A stretch of DNA of 64,000 nucleotides from Alnus glutinosa (lineage: Eukaryota > Streptophyta > Magnoliopsida > Fagales > Betulaceae). Positions within the stretch are counted from its first letter, which is position 1. Each line of letters opens with the position of its first letter. A program made the translations under genes and the position numbers. Positions 1-11,807 of the stretch are shown in pieces. Under the pieces are notes generated by a model. That model did not search any database, was not told where the DNA came from, and saw only the letters and a program-made list of their open reading frames with translations. Location of the stretch: assembly GCF_958979055.1 (NCBI RefSeq), contig NC_084898.1:4749001-4813000 (forward strand), written 5' to 3'.

Positions 1-280
1 ATTTGGTCAATATTGTAATATTATCTATTTACAGATTAATTGTATTCAAATGTTAGGATTGTAATCATATTATAGGATTTGATTATCATACTTTGTATTT
101 ACTCTAAATCTTATAAATATGGATATTTGTATTGTAGACAAATAAAGTCAATGAGCACAATATAGCCCTTAAGGCTTCCTAAAGGTAGACGTAGGTGTCT
201 AACACCAAACCACTTATAATTTTTTATGTTCTTGTCTCTCTATTATTTCCGCATTTGTTATTCTATTCTAGATTTCAACA
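1..280 (+). repeat. LTR copy, cut by the window start
   Basis: Aligned with 3105-3386. It shares a TATA-like stretch, a following AATAAA-type signal before AATGAGCACAAT, and the terminal TTTCAACA. It sits inside duplicated block A, so it was probably copied with its flanks rather than inserted independently. Confidence 0.6.
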
Positions 281-369
281 CAGGTCATGAACATATTGTT
301 TATCCATAGCAACTTTAATTAATGTTTCCTCATTCTCATGGAAATCGAAAAATCCTTATCTGCAGAAAA

Positions 370-488
370 AGTGAAAGAGAAGAAGCCCTCCCGACCTTCA
401 AACACGGTATTCAAAGATAAAAATTAAGTCTCCTCTTGGAATGGTGAAGGGTGTTGTATGTGGTATAGAATTGGCCGTGACATGTTAT
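370..488 (+). pseudogene. Relic of an LRR receptor-like protein N-terminus (1)
   Basis: Translated pieces read SEREEALPTFKHGI and, in another frame, SSWNGEGCCMW followed by an IGRD-like stretch. This is the N-terminal cap (LRRNT_2) pattern of plant receptor-like proteins, and it parallels GERDALLTFKKGI and SSWIGQECCTW of the intact gene at 8778-11807. Stops and a frameshift break it, and no LRR repeats follow. Confidence 0.7.
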
Positions 489-2113
489 CATATCCATGAA
501 ACTTCAACAGATATTTAGTGGCTCAGATGGGTCACTCAATTTGAAATTGAAACGTTCAACTACAAAGACATACATTTAAGCATCGAGACCTTAACACGCA
601 TTGACTTCACTTTTCATGCATTTCTGTTTGATAAAAGTAGAAGAAAATACAAAAACAATGACAGAAGTATGGCAGATCCAAGTGCTTTTTGGCACCATTT
701 CCATTTTTCCGAAGGTGGACAAAATTTTTGGAAAAGTACAGTTCATATTTCTAATGCATGTTCCAGATCCAGGGCATTACCCGGCCATGTGATCCTGCTT
801 TTTTGGGTTGGATATTTGCTAGCTTGATTTCAAAAATAATTTAATCATAATTTTTTTTAAAAAAGTATTTAATGATTATGTTGAATAATCTTATTGATGT
901 TCAATTTATCCATGCTCCGGCTCATCTACTCTGGCATGGACGCAAGTCTAATGGAATATTTATTTAAATAGTAATAAGAAGTGATTGATGTAATATAAAA
1001 TTTGAGAATGTTTTATAGAAAAGTAAACAAGTTTTATTTTGTAATGGGTTTTTTTTTTTTTTTGAATAGTAATAAAAAATTATTGATGTGAAATAAAAAG
1101 TGTAAAAAAATTAGAATGTTTTATTTAATATTTTTAAAAGAAGTGAAATGAGAATTAAAAATTTTACATTTGGTTATCAAACAGCTCCATATGTAATATG
1201 TATAGTATTAGTTTAGGTGTGACAAATTCTATACTCAACATTTAGCCAATTGTCATTCACAAAAAAACATTTAACCAATTGTGGGTGTGGCTGTCGACCA
1301 TAAGATATAAGACTGTTGAATAGTGAAAGCCTTACTTTGAGCATCCTAATTTGAGATAAAAATAAAAGAAATTTGCATTATTTTTCTTTCTTATGGGGTG
1401 GTTCGGCCACCCCAATAGCCAAAGAGAAAAAAGAAAAAAAAAAATAAAAATTGTGAGGGTTTTGGCCTTTGAGGGTGGCCGAACCACTTCTGTGGCCCGT
1501 AGGGATGGTTCAGTCACACCTACGATCAAAGAGAAATAAGAACAAAAAAATTGTAAAAGTTTTGGCCCTTAGGGGCCACGAAAGTGGTTCTACCACCCCA
1601 TTTTTTAATATATATATAAATATATTATTAACAATCCCCTAATATATGATTAGATTTAGTAAAATTGTCCCCTTTGTGCTTTCTATTATTTTTCCAAGAG
1701 AAAAAGGGAATTGTGATATAAAATATTAAAATAATATTAGTATGAAGTAGTGGAGCAATTAGATTGTAATCAAATTCATCCTAACAATATAAGATTAAAA
1801 AAAAATGGTTATCTTATATATCATATATGCACAAACGATGTAGATATTACCACTTAAACTTGGGAGACAAAAATTATACATCCATATATAAGTAATTAAA
1901 TTTTAGCCGGAACTGATCAGTAACAATCTGCAACATGTCCATCACCCTGAATTTTTCTTTTCTTCAAATTACTAGGTTAATTAAGTTGGTTTTATTTTTG
2001 GTTGGCCAATCAACTTTGTGATCAACTGGACTAAATCCATTAATTGTGTAATAAAAAGTGAAAAAAGAAAAGAAAATTATGTTGGATGCCTCCTTGCCCA
2101 GGTCAATTTCATT

Positions 2114-2157
<44 letters not shown>

Positions 2158-3052
2158 AGAGAGAGAAGAAAAAAAAAAGTTAGCCGGAAAGATGGAGGCA
2201 ACAAAAGTCATGAAAAATGGCGGACAGAAATTATTATAATATTAATAAAATAATTAAATTAATAATTATTTATCGGTTTAAGTTTTTGGAATTAATAACA
2301 CTATTTAGTAGACTCATATACAACTGTCAAACAATTGAGATAACGTGATAGTGAAAACTAACTCTTTATTTTTTTTTATTTTTTTACAAGTACTGATATA
2401 ATAATTAATTTTCACTATCATATTACATTATTAAAATATATGATAATCGTCTATCAAATATTATTACTCTTTTTAAAAATAAATAGTGCATAGTTTAACA
2501 TGATATTAGAGGTATAGATTTTTATCGGTTACTCATTTAAATAATTATAATTTATTTCTACATAGTTTGACTTGATTTGTCCAATGAAAAGCCTCTCACA
2601 TCGTACCAAACTCTAATTTTGAATTCCAAAATCCTAGCCATTCAAATCACCCAACGACGTGTCTCTAACTTTTCCAGCGTGCCAACTCCGCCTTTTATGA
2701 CACCAACTACTTTGTTGAATATTCTTTAATCTTTCTTCATTATATTCAAAAAAAAAAAAAAAAACATATTAAAAATTCAAAACTAGTACAAAAAATATAT
2801 GCATTTATATATCGAGACTTCACTTTTTCAAGTCAAGCATATATGGCTCCAAGCCTCCAAGTGCTTTTTGGCTTCCATTTTTTTGAAGGTGGACAAAATT
2901 TTTGGAAAAGTACAATTCATATTATCGAAAAATAAATTAGTGTTATAGATTTGTAAAGGTTATTACGTTTACATAATAGGAGATGGCATGCCGTTAAATA
3001 TTGAATAGAAAAACATATGGAGATACCAAATTCGTATTAAATTTAAGGGAGA

Positions 3053-3386
3053 CTATTAGAATATACAGAAAATATATTGTATTTTCCATATATTTCATAT
3101 TTTGTCGATATTGTAATATTATCTATTTATGGGTTAATTGTATTTAAATATTATTGGGATTGTAATCAAATGATAGGGATTTAATTACCATACTTTGTAT
3201 TTATTCTAAATCCTATAAATAGGGACCTTTGTATTGTAGATAAATAAAATCAATGAGCACAATGTAGCCCTTAGAGCTAATTCCTAACAGTGGACGTAGA
3301 TGTTTAACACTAAACCACCTGTAATTTCTTGTGTTTTTTCCTCTCTATATCATTTCCAGATTTGTTATCTATTCTAGATTTCAACA
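3053..3386 (+). repeat. Solo LTR-like segment, second copy
   Basis: It runs from TATTAGAATATAC to GATTTCAACA. Inside are a TATAAATAGG promoter-like stretch and an AATAAAATCAATGAG polyadenylation-like stretch, the order expected of a plus-strand LTR. No internal retrotransposon region follows. No convincing target-site duplication flanks it, so the ends are uncertain. Confidence 0.6.
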
Positions 3387-3483
3387 CAGGTCATGAACAT
3401 ATTGTATTATTGTTTATCCATAGCAACTATAATTAATGTTTCCTCATTCTCATGGAAATAAAGAAATCCTTATCCGCATTGAA

Positions 3484-3600
3484 AGTGAAAGAGAAGAAGC
3501 CCTCTTGACCTTCAAACACGGCATCATAGATAAAAATTAACTTTCCTCTTGGAATGGTGAATGGTGTTGTATGTGGTGTAGAATTGGCCATGACATGTTA
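3484..3600 (+). pseudogene. Relic of an LRR receptor-like protein N-terminus (2)
   Basis: One frame reads SEREEALLTFKHGIIDKN, then a TAA stop, then LSSWNGEWCCMWCRIGHDM. This keeps the whole LRRNT_2 cap spacing with one in-frame stop. It is the duplicate of the relic at 370-488 but less damaged, so it supports the identification of both. Nothing LRR-like follows it. Confidence 0.75.
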
Positions 3601-4900
3601 TCAGATCCATGAAACTTCAACGGATATTTAGTGGCCCAAATGGGCCACTCAATTTGAAATTGAAACCTTCAACTACAAAGACATGCATTTATGTATCGAG
3701 ACCTTAACGCATTGACTTCACTTTTCCAAGTCAAGCATAGTTGTTAGATAAAAATAAAAGAAAATACAAAAACAATGACAGAAGTATGGCAGATCCAAGT
3801 GCTTTTTGGCACCTTTTCCATTTTTCCGAATGTGGACAAATTTTTTGGAAAAGTACAATTCATATTTCTAATGCATGACCCAGATCCAGGGCATTACCCA
3901 TGTGATCCTGCTTTTTTGGGTTGGATATTTGCTAGCTTGATTTCAAAAATAATTTAATCATAATGTTTTTTTAAAAAAGTATTTAAATATTATGTTGAAT
4001 AATCTTATTGATGTTCAATTTATCCATACTCCGGTTCATGTACTCTGACATGGACGTAAGTATATGTAATATGCATAGTATTAGTTTTCGTGTGACAAAT
4101 TCTATACTCAACATTTAGACAATTGTCATTCCAAAAAAAACATTTAACTAATTGTAGGTGTGGCTGTCCACAATAAGATATAAGACTGTTGTATAGTGAA
4201 AGCCTTACTTTGAGCATCCTAATTTGAGATATAAAAATAAGAGAAATTTGCATTGTTTTTCTTCCTAATGGGGTGGTTCGGCTACCTTTATGGCCAAAAA
4301 AAAAAAAAAAAAATGTGAAGGTTTTGGCCGTTGGGGTGGCCAAACCAAAGGCCAAAACATGATATTAGAGCCATAAATTTTCACTATCACATTATTAAGT
4401 TGTATAACAGTCATCTATCAAATATCATTACTCTTTTTTGGAATAAGTTGTACATCTTTTAACATGATATTAGAGCCAGATTTTGATTTGTTACTCATTT
4501 AAATAATTTATTTCTGTTTAGGTTTTTTTTTTTTAATAATTAATAATTTAGCAGCTCTTTTATATATATATAATTTTGTCCATACTTTTCTAACGTGCTA
4601 ACCCCGCCTCTAATTATGACACCAACTACTTTGTTGAATATTCTTTAATATTTTTCCAAGATGCAATAGAGCCCAGAAATCTTCTGTTATTTAGTTGCAT
4701 TTTGCACAAATGAAAAGTAAACCCGAATATCCTCAATATTATTATTATTATTTTTTTATAGCAAGAGATGAAGACTTAAAATTTAAAGTGCAGAAGATAT
4801 CATAAAAAAGAACAGAAGATGAAAAAAAATTGTCCTGTATATTTAATAATTGGACTGCATTTACTTTTATATTGTGTTAAATATCAGTTATTTTCATAGA

Positions 4901-4972
4901 TAAAAATCAACTCTTCTCTTGAACTGATACTGAAGAGTGTTGCATGTGGTATGGAATTGACCGTGACGTATT
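4901..4972 (+). pseudogene. Relic of an LRR receptor-like protein N-terminus (3)
   Basis: The frame reads DKNQLFS, stop, TDTEECCMWYGIDRDV. It matches the second half of the cap motif (serine and tryptophan region, CC-x-W, I-x-x-D) seen in the other two relics and in the intact gene. It is shorter and more diverged. Confidence 0.6.
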
Positions 4973-6192
4973 ATCTAGATCCATGAAACTTTTGATAATC
5001 ATTTCCCAAGTCATTCATACATACAACTCCAACTCCAAAGACTTCAAAAGGGGCGGCTACTAAAGGGGACAAAGTATTTATACATTGACTTCGCTTTTCC
5101 AAGTCATGCATAGGAAGTCACGGATTACACCAATCTTATTGGGTAATGGATATTAATGGCAGTGGGTCCCTCGATTTGCAATTGAGACCTCTAACTTTAT
5201 GCATAGAGATTTTGACAAGCGTTGACTTCACTTTTCCAAGTCAAGCATAACAAAGTCTGTGTGATAAAAGTAAGGAAAAAAAATCTGAAATGCTCCGGAG
5301 GTGCAACATAACATTTTGTTTTTTTTTTTTAAGATATTATTTGCTCCCACCAGAAATGGTAGGTAAAGAATTATAGTAAATTTTTTTTTCAAGCTATAAT
5401 GGAGCCCAATTTTTTTTTGTTATTTAGTTGCATTTTGCACAAAAGAAAACTAAACCCGAATATCCTCAGATTTTTCTATTGTAGCAAGAGACAAAGACTT
5501 AAAATTTAAAGTGCATAAGATATCAGAAAAGATGATAGAAGATGAAAGAAAATTGTGATGTATATATATTTTATAACTGAATTACTGTTACTTCTATATT
5601 GTGTTGAATATCAATTATTTAATAACTGCTAATCTAACCATCATAAACTGCTATTTTAGTAGTTATAAATTGCTATTTTAATGGACACTTAATTCTGACA
5701 ACAAGATCAAATATCTATTAATGATTATTTAATAATGACCATTAGATCATAATTATTTAAAATAAAAAAAAATAAAAAAGAGAAAGAGAAAAGAACAAGA
5801 AAGTTAGCTGAAAAGATATAGACAACAAAAGTCATGGAAAATGGCGATCGGAAATTATTATAATATTAATTAAATAATTAAATTAATAATTCCTTATCGG
5901 TTTAAGTTTTTGAAATTAATAATGCTATTTACTAGACACTTTTACGACTGTCATACAATTGAGATGACTTGATAATGAAAACTAATCTTTTATTTTTTAT
6001 TTTTACAAGTGTTAATATAATAGCTAATTTTTATTATCACATCATTAAATTGTATGACAGTCGATTATTAAATATCATTACTCTTTTTTGGAAAAAATAG
6101 TGCATATTTTAAAATGATATTAAAGACATAGATTTTGATTCGTTACTCATTTAAATAATTTATTTCTGCTTATGTTTTTTTTTTTTTATAAA

Positions 6193-6195
<3 letters not shown>

Positions 6196-6245
<50 letters not shown>
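6196..6245. repeat. TA dinucleotide microsatellite
   Basis: Uninterrupted alternating T and A for about 50 bases inside duplicated block B. The matching position in the other block copy near 2575 lacks it. Confidence 0.95.
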
Positions 6246-6248
<3 letters not shown>

Positions 6249-6795
6249 TCTAATTTTGTCCATACTTTTCTAGCGCGCTAGCCCCACCTTTTATGACCAC
6301 AACTACTTTGTTGAATATTCTTTAATCTTTCTTTATTTTATTAAAAAAAAAGACTATTAAAAATTCAAAACTACTACAACAAAGACACACATTGACTTCA
6401 CTTTTCCAAGTCAAGCATATATATGGCTCCAAGTGCTTTTTGGCACCATTTCCATTTTTTCAAAGGTGGACAAATTTTCTGAAAAAGTACAATTCATATT
6501 ATTGAAAAAAAAAATTTAGTGTTCTAGATTTGTAAACATTATTACATTTACATAATAGGAGACGGGAAGCAATTTCACCCATCTGACAATGGATTCTGCT
6601 CTTCTGTTGAGCCACCCCCTTGGCTGCCTGCAGTGTGGGGGGTGGTTCGGCCACCCTTTATGGTTAAAGAGAAGAAAAAAAAAATGATGAAAATTTTAGC
6701 CCTTGGGGTGGCCGAACCACTAAGTTTTTTATATATATTTTTTAAGTTTTATTAATTTTAATTTTTTAATTAATTTTTAAAGATTTTTAATTTTT

Positions 6796-6831
<36 letters not shown>

Positions 6832-7811
6832 TTTTTTTTTTTTATATTGTGCCATGGTCAACACTCAAGGGTTGAAATGTGGCAAGTCATTAAATATTGG
6901 ATGGAAAAATATATGGAGGTACCAAATTCGTATTTTTCCAAACCACAAGTATCATCTGCTATATGAATGAAAACACAGGGGATAAATCAAGTTTCCAAAT
7001 CACAAGTACCAATAAGGTGTTTAACCCTAAAAGAAAACACAAGAACGAAATGTTTCTACAGTGCGTTACAACGTTTCTTTCCTTAAGAAATTATTTGTCC
7101 CTACCAGAAATAGTATGCATAGGATTAAAGTAAATATTTCTCTAAGATGCAATAGAGCTAAAAAATCTTCTGTTATTTAGTTGCGTTTTGCATAAATGAA
7201 AACTAAACCCGAATATTCTCATTTTTTATTTTATTTTTTTTATAGCAAGAGATGAAGACTTAAAATTTAAAGTGCAAAAGATATCATAAAAGAGAACAGA
7301 AGATGAGAGAAAATTTCTCTATATATTTTAATAATTGGACTGCATTTACTTTTATATTGTATATATTGAGTATCAATTATTTTATCTTCTCCCAACCCCA
7401 AAGACTTCAAAAGAGGCGGCTACTAAAGAGGATAAAGTATTTATGCATTGACTTCACTTTTCCAAGTCATGCATAGGAAGTCACGGTTTACACCAATCTT
7501 ATTGGGCGATGCATATTAGTGGCCCTGGGTCCCTCAATTTGCAATTGAGACCTCCACCTTTATGCATAGAGACCTTGACACGCATTGATTTCATTTTTCC
7601 AAGTCAAGCATAACAAAAGTCTGTGAGATAAAAGTAGGAAGAAAAAAAAATCCAAAATGCTCCAGAGGTGCGTACGATATAACATTGTGTCTTTTTTTTT
7701 TTAAGAAATTATTTGCTCCCACCAGAAATAGCAGGTAAAGAATTATAGTAAATATTTTTTCAAGATATAATGGAGTCCAAAAATCCTTTGTTGTTTAGTT
7801 GCGTTTTGCAC

Positions 7812-7843
<32 letters not shown>

Positions 7844-8699
7844 CGAATATCCTCAGATTTTTCTATTGTAGCAAGAGACAAAGACTTAAAATTTAAAGAG
7901 CATAAAATATTAGAAAAGAGAATAGAAGATTAAAGAAAATTGTGATGTATATATATTTTATAATTGGATTGCAGTTACTTCTATATTGTGTTGAATATAA
8001 ATTATTTAATAACTGCTAATCTAACCATCATAAACTGCTATTTTAATAATTATAAATTGCTATTTTAATGGACACTTAATTCTGACAATCAGATCAAATA
8101 TCTATTAATGATTATTTAATAATAACCATTAGATCATAATTATTTAATCTCAACCGTACGTTAGATCAAAGTTTGTTTGACCTTACAATTTACTCTAGTG
8201 ATGATCCAGTAAATTCAAAGACTGGATCTATCTAAGAAGCATCTTGTGGTATAAATTAAACTACCAAATCGAATGATCATAACTGTCCAAAATTGAATAG
8301 TTATGATTAGATTGCTACATGCTCCAATGCTTCGTGCCAATTGCTCCATTAATTAAGGAGCTATTAACGCCCTACCGCGCGCGTGTGCGTCCGGTGTGTA
8401 CTAAATTATACACATAACTGCATACACCCAAACTTTACTTTAAATGCTTAAAGTTTAATTGAGTCTTATAAATACCAACTACACTTTCCCTTTTTTCCTA
8501 GTGACTCTCTTAATTTTGTGCTTTATACCTTCCATTTAAAACATTCTTAAAACACAAAATAAATATATATATTCATATTAATTTTGAAAATGCTTTAACA
8601 CAGTCATGGTTGGGACATGCAGCTGGCCAAATTAATAACATTGACTTGAAGAACCTAATTTTATGTTTGTTACGTCAAGCGGAATCCTCACGTCATTTA

Positions 8700-8709
8700 C
8701 TTATATATA
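8700..8709 (+). promoter_or_regulatory. Likely TATA box of the receptor-like protein gene
   Basis: A TTATATATAT stretch lies about 70 bases upstream of the ATG at 8778. Transcription from here would skip the ATG at 8663, which opens an overlapping frame. Inferred from position and composition only. Confidence 0.5.
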
Positions 8710-8777
8710 TGGACTGTGGTCTCACGTTTTGAGGTACCAACTCATTTTTGTAAAATTTCCTCTTTCAATATTGTACT

Positions 8778-11700
8778 ATGGCAACGGTTATGGACAGGAA
8801 TACCACTTTTGTGGTCCTCCTTGTGCATTGCTTTCTTTCCTTGGCTACTCTAACATGCATGTTTGCATATGCGGGTGGCAATCCAAATGTGCTTTGCAAA
8901 AGCGGAGAAAGAGATGCCCTCCTCACCTTCAAAAAGGGTATCGTTGATCCTTACAATCTACTCTCATCTTGGATTGGCCAGGAGTGTTGCACGTGGAAAG
9001 GAATTGCCTGTGACAACATAACTGGGCATGTCATCCACCTAAATCTCAGAAATCCATATGATTATTATGACGACTTTGCAATTGATGATTTTTACCAGTC
9101 AATGCTGCGTGGGCGGATAAGCGATTCCCTACTGGAATTAAAGCATCTTCACTATTTGGATCTAAGTTCGAATAATTTTGAAGATAATCATTTTCCAAGC
9201 TTCTTTGGTTATCTTCGGAATTTGAGATATCTAAATTTATCAAGTACGGGTTTCGTGGGTACAATTCCTCATCAGCTGGCAAATCTCTCCAACTTGCAAA
9301 CTCTTGACATTCATCAAGATTTTTACTATATGCAACTGCAAGTTGACAATCTTGAATGGTTATCTCATCTTTCTCTGTTGGAATTCCTCGACATGAGTTC
9401 AGTCAATCTTAGTGAAGCATCTAACTGGTTACAGGTGATGAACATGCTCCCTTCTCTATCAGAGTTACACTTGTCTAATTGTGGACTTGATAAATATGAT
9501 CCAATTCCTTATGTTAACTTTTCATCTCTCACTGTGCTCGATCTTTCGGGCAACAACTTTGTTAATTCAACGTTTGATTGGATTAATAGTCTTACATCTC
9601 TTGTTACACTTGATTTACAATACACGGAGATCAAGGTTCCACTACTTGGAGTTGCTGTCCAGAACATGTCTAGTCTTAGAAATCTACATCTGAGTGGTAA
9701 CAACTTCTCTTACACAATACCTAAATGGTTATATAATATGACCGCTCTTGAAAGACTTTATCTTTCAGGAAATAAGATTCAAGGTGTACTTCCTAAAGCT
9801 ATTGGATGTCTTTCACAACTGATGCTTCTTGACCTGTCACACAATAGACTTGAAGGAAAAATACCAAGATTTTTGGGAAATCTGTGTAATCTGCAACATT
9901 TAGATTTATCTTGGAACAACCTTGGGGGAGGTTTGTATGACCTTTTAGGAAATTCTTCTTCATGCAGAACAAAAAATTTAGAATTTTTAGATTTAAGTGG
10001 GAATCGACTTTCAGGTACTTTGCCTGATCAACTAGGGAAGCATAAAAAACTCTATGTTCTTTCACTTGACGATAATATGCTTTCTGGTCCGATTCCCGTG
10101 TCTCTAGGAAAACTGTCTTCATTGAGGATGCTTTTGGTCGGCTACAATCAATTGAATGGAACAATTCCTGTAAGTCTTGGATATCTTTCAAATCTTGAAG
10201 AGTTAATGATCTCTTCCAATTTTTTAGAGGGTCTTGTTTCCGAAAAGCTTTTTTCCAACCTTACAAAATTGAGAAATCTCGACGCTTCTTCGAACTCATT
10301 GACTTTGCAAGTAAACACTAATTGGGTTCCTCCATTTCAACTTCAAAGGTTGTGGGTGGGATCATGGGAATTAGGGCCAAGATTCCCTACATGGCTTCAA
10401 TCACAAAAAGATCTTCGAGAACTAGATTTCTCAAATGCAAGTATTTCGGATGTCATCCCTTCTTGGTTTTGGAGCCTTTGTTCCCAATTCTCTTGGATGG
10501 ATCTTTCTCAAAACCAATTCCGTGGCAATATTCCAAGTTTATCTTGTGGAGAATATATCGTTTTTGGTTCAAACAACTTTTCTGGCCCTCTCCCCAATGT
10601 TTCTTCTGGCATTATGTATTTAGATCTTTCCAATAATTCATTCCATGGATCTCTTTCTCCCCTCATTTGTGAACAGAAAGATAAAATGGGAGGAAATCTA
10701 TTTTTTCTTGATCTGTCCAAAAATCTTCTATACGGAGAACTTCCTAACTGTTGGACGAACTATTCTGTGTTACGAGCGTTAAACTTGGGGAGCAATAAGC
10801 TAATAGGAAATATACCGAGTTCCTTGGGTTCTCTATCTAACCTTGACTTTCTGTTGCTGAGCAAAAACAATTTGTCTGGAGAATTACCATTGTCCTTGCA
10901 AAAATGCGAACAGCTAAGGATTGTAGATCTCAGTGAGAATCATTTGTCGGGCGGCTTATCCATTTGGTTGGGAAACAGTTCATCTCATCTTTTGATAATT
11001 GTGCTTCGCTCAAATAGGTTTCATGGTAGTATACCTCAAGAGTTATGTCACTTCAAATCACTTCAAATCATGGACCTTGCACATAACAAATTATCGGGAA
11101 CCATTCCGCAATGCTTTGGTAATTTGAGTGCCATGCAGAGACAGATCTCCAATATAATTGTATACATTTTTTGGAGAACAATATTCTTGACATTAAAGGG
11201 AGCAGAGTATGAGTTATATGAAAACACATTTTCTCTTATCACAAGCATGGACCTCTCGAGCAACAATTTAATTGGAGAAATCCCTGAGCAACTCACTAGT
11301 CTTCAAGGCCTACGATTCTTGAATTTGTCCAATAATCAACTCCAAGGAAAGATTCCACAGAAGATAAATGCCATGAAATTATTGGAGTGTTTCGATGTCT
11401 CAATGAATCAGCTCACAGGTGAAATACCTCAAAGCATGGCGAGTTTAACATTCTTGAATCATCTGAATTTATCGTACAACAACTTCTCTGGCAGAATTCC
11501 CTCCAGCACTCAGCTTCAGAGCTTTAGCGCATGGAGTTTTATTGGCAACCATGATCTTTGTGGGCCTCCACTTACGCCTAGCTGCGTTGGAGATGACTCA
11601 CCCATTGAACCAACACCAAATACTAATGATGAAGGCAGCAAGGACGGTGGGTGGATTGACATGAAGTGGTTTTATATGGGCATGCCATTTGGATTCGTGG

Positions 11701-11807
11701 TGGGGTTCTGGGGTGTATTTGGTCCATTAGCTTTCAACAAGGCCTGGAGATCTGCTTTCTTTAAGTTTTTGGATGGCATGAAGTATAAACTCTTCAATGG
11801 TGTTTGA
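8778..11807 (+). CDS. LRR receptor-like protein (EIX/Cf type), intact, single exon
   Basis: The 1009-aa protein has a hydrophobic signal peptide (about 1-31), an LRRNT_2 cap (about 40-95, CKSGERDALLTF and CCTWKGIAC), and about 31 extracellular leucine-rich repeats of the LxxLxLSxNxLxGxIP plant type. A short island (about 785-820) separates the last four repeats from the rest. A capping LCGPPLTPSC, an acidic juxtamembrane stretch, a transmembrane helix (about 966-987) with small-residue spacing, and a short basic tail follow; there is no kinase domain. Family knowledge: such receptor-like proteins sit in the plasma membrane, sense extracellular microbial or developmental ligands, and signal through SOBIR1/BAK1-type partner kinases. 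The ligand cannot be inferred. Start chosen because it precedes the signal peptide; the gene has no intron, as is usual for the family. Broken N-terminal relics of relatives lie upstream at 370, 3484 and 4901, suggesting a local cluster that has decayed. Confidence 0.93.
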   Translation: MATVMDRNTTFVVLLVHCFLSLATLTCMFAYAGGNPNVLCKSGERDALLTFKKGIVDPYNLLSSWIGQECCTWKGIACDNITGHVIHLNLRNPYDYYDDFAIDDFYQSMLRGRISDSLLELKHLHYLDLSSNNFEDNHFPSFFGYLRNLRYLNLSSTGFVGTIPHQLANLSNLQTLDIHQDFYYMQLQVDNLEWLSHLSLLEFLDMSSVNLSEASNWLQVMNMLPSLSELHLSNCGLDKYDPIPYVNFSSLTVLDLSGNNFVNSTFDWINSLTSLVTLDLQYTEIKVPLLGVAVQNMSSLRNLHLSGNNFSYTIPKWLYNMTALERLYLSGNKIQGVLPKAIGCLSQLMLLDLSHNRLEGKIPRFLGNLCNLQHLDLSWNNLGGGLYDLLGNSSSCRTKNLEFLDLSGNRLSGTLPDQLGKHKKLYVLSLDDNMLSGPIPVSLGKLSSLRMLLVGYNQLNGTIPVSLGYLSNLEELMISSNFLEGLVSEKLFSNLTKLRNLDASSNSLTLQVNTNWVPPFQLQRLWVGSWELGPRFPTWLQSQKDLRELDFSNASISDVIPSWFWSLCSQFSWMDLSQNQFRGNIPSLSCGEYIVFGSNNFSGPLPNVSSGIMYLDLSNNSFHGSLSPLICEQKDKMGGNLFFLDLSKNLLYGELPNCWTNYSVLRALNLGSNKLIGNIPSSLGSLSNLDFLLLSKNNLSGELPLSLQKCEQLRIVDLSENHLSGGLSIWLGNSSSHLLIIVLRSNRFHGSIPQELCHFKSLQIMDLAHNKLSGTIPQCFGNLSAMQRQISNIIVYIFWRTIFLTLKGAEYELYENTFSLITSMDLSSNNLIGEIPEQLTSLQGLRFLNLSNNQLQGKIPQKINAMKLLECFDVSMNQLTGEIPQSMASLTFLNHLNLSYNNFSGRIPSSTQLQSFSAWSFIGNHDLCGPPLTPSCVGDDSPIEPTPNTNDEGSKDGGWIDMKWFYMGMPFGFVVGFWGVFGPLAFNKAWRSAFFKFLDGMKYKLFNGV

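Larger units (their letters stand above)
1..8160. repeat. Mosaic of direct duplications upstream of the receptor-like protein gene
   Basis: At least three pairs of direct, diverged blocks can be aligned by eye. Block A is about 1-960 plus 1190-1400, matching 3105-4060 plus 4065-4290. Block B is about 2190-2940, matching 5815-6535. Block C is about 4610-5760, matching 7105-8150. The blocks carry LTR copies, receptor-like protein N-terminal relics and a recurring phrase that reads GTGCTTTTTGGCACC or close variants near 683, 2861, 3798 and 6430. No intact gene is seen in the whole stretch; the remainder is AT-rich DNA with poly-A tracts near 2121-2155 and 7808-7833 and T-rich runs near 6801-6843. 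Boundaries are approximate. Confidence 0.75.

Noticed and set aside
8663-8947. Frame overlapping the start of the receptor-like protein gene
   Set aside because: It is out of frame with a strong family match, and its ATG lies upstream of the likely TATA box.
9046-11296. Minus-strand frames inside the receptor-like protein gene
   Set aside because: They are shadows of the LRR coding frame with no motifs of their own.
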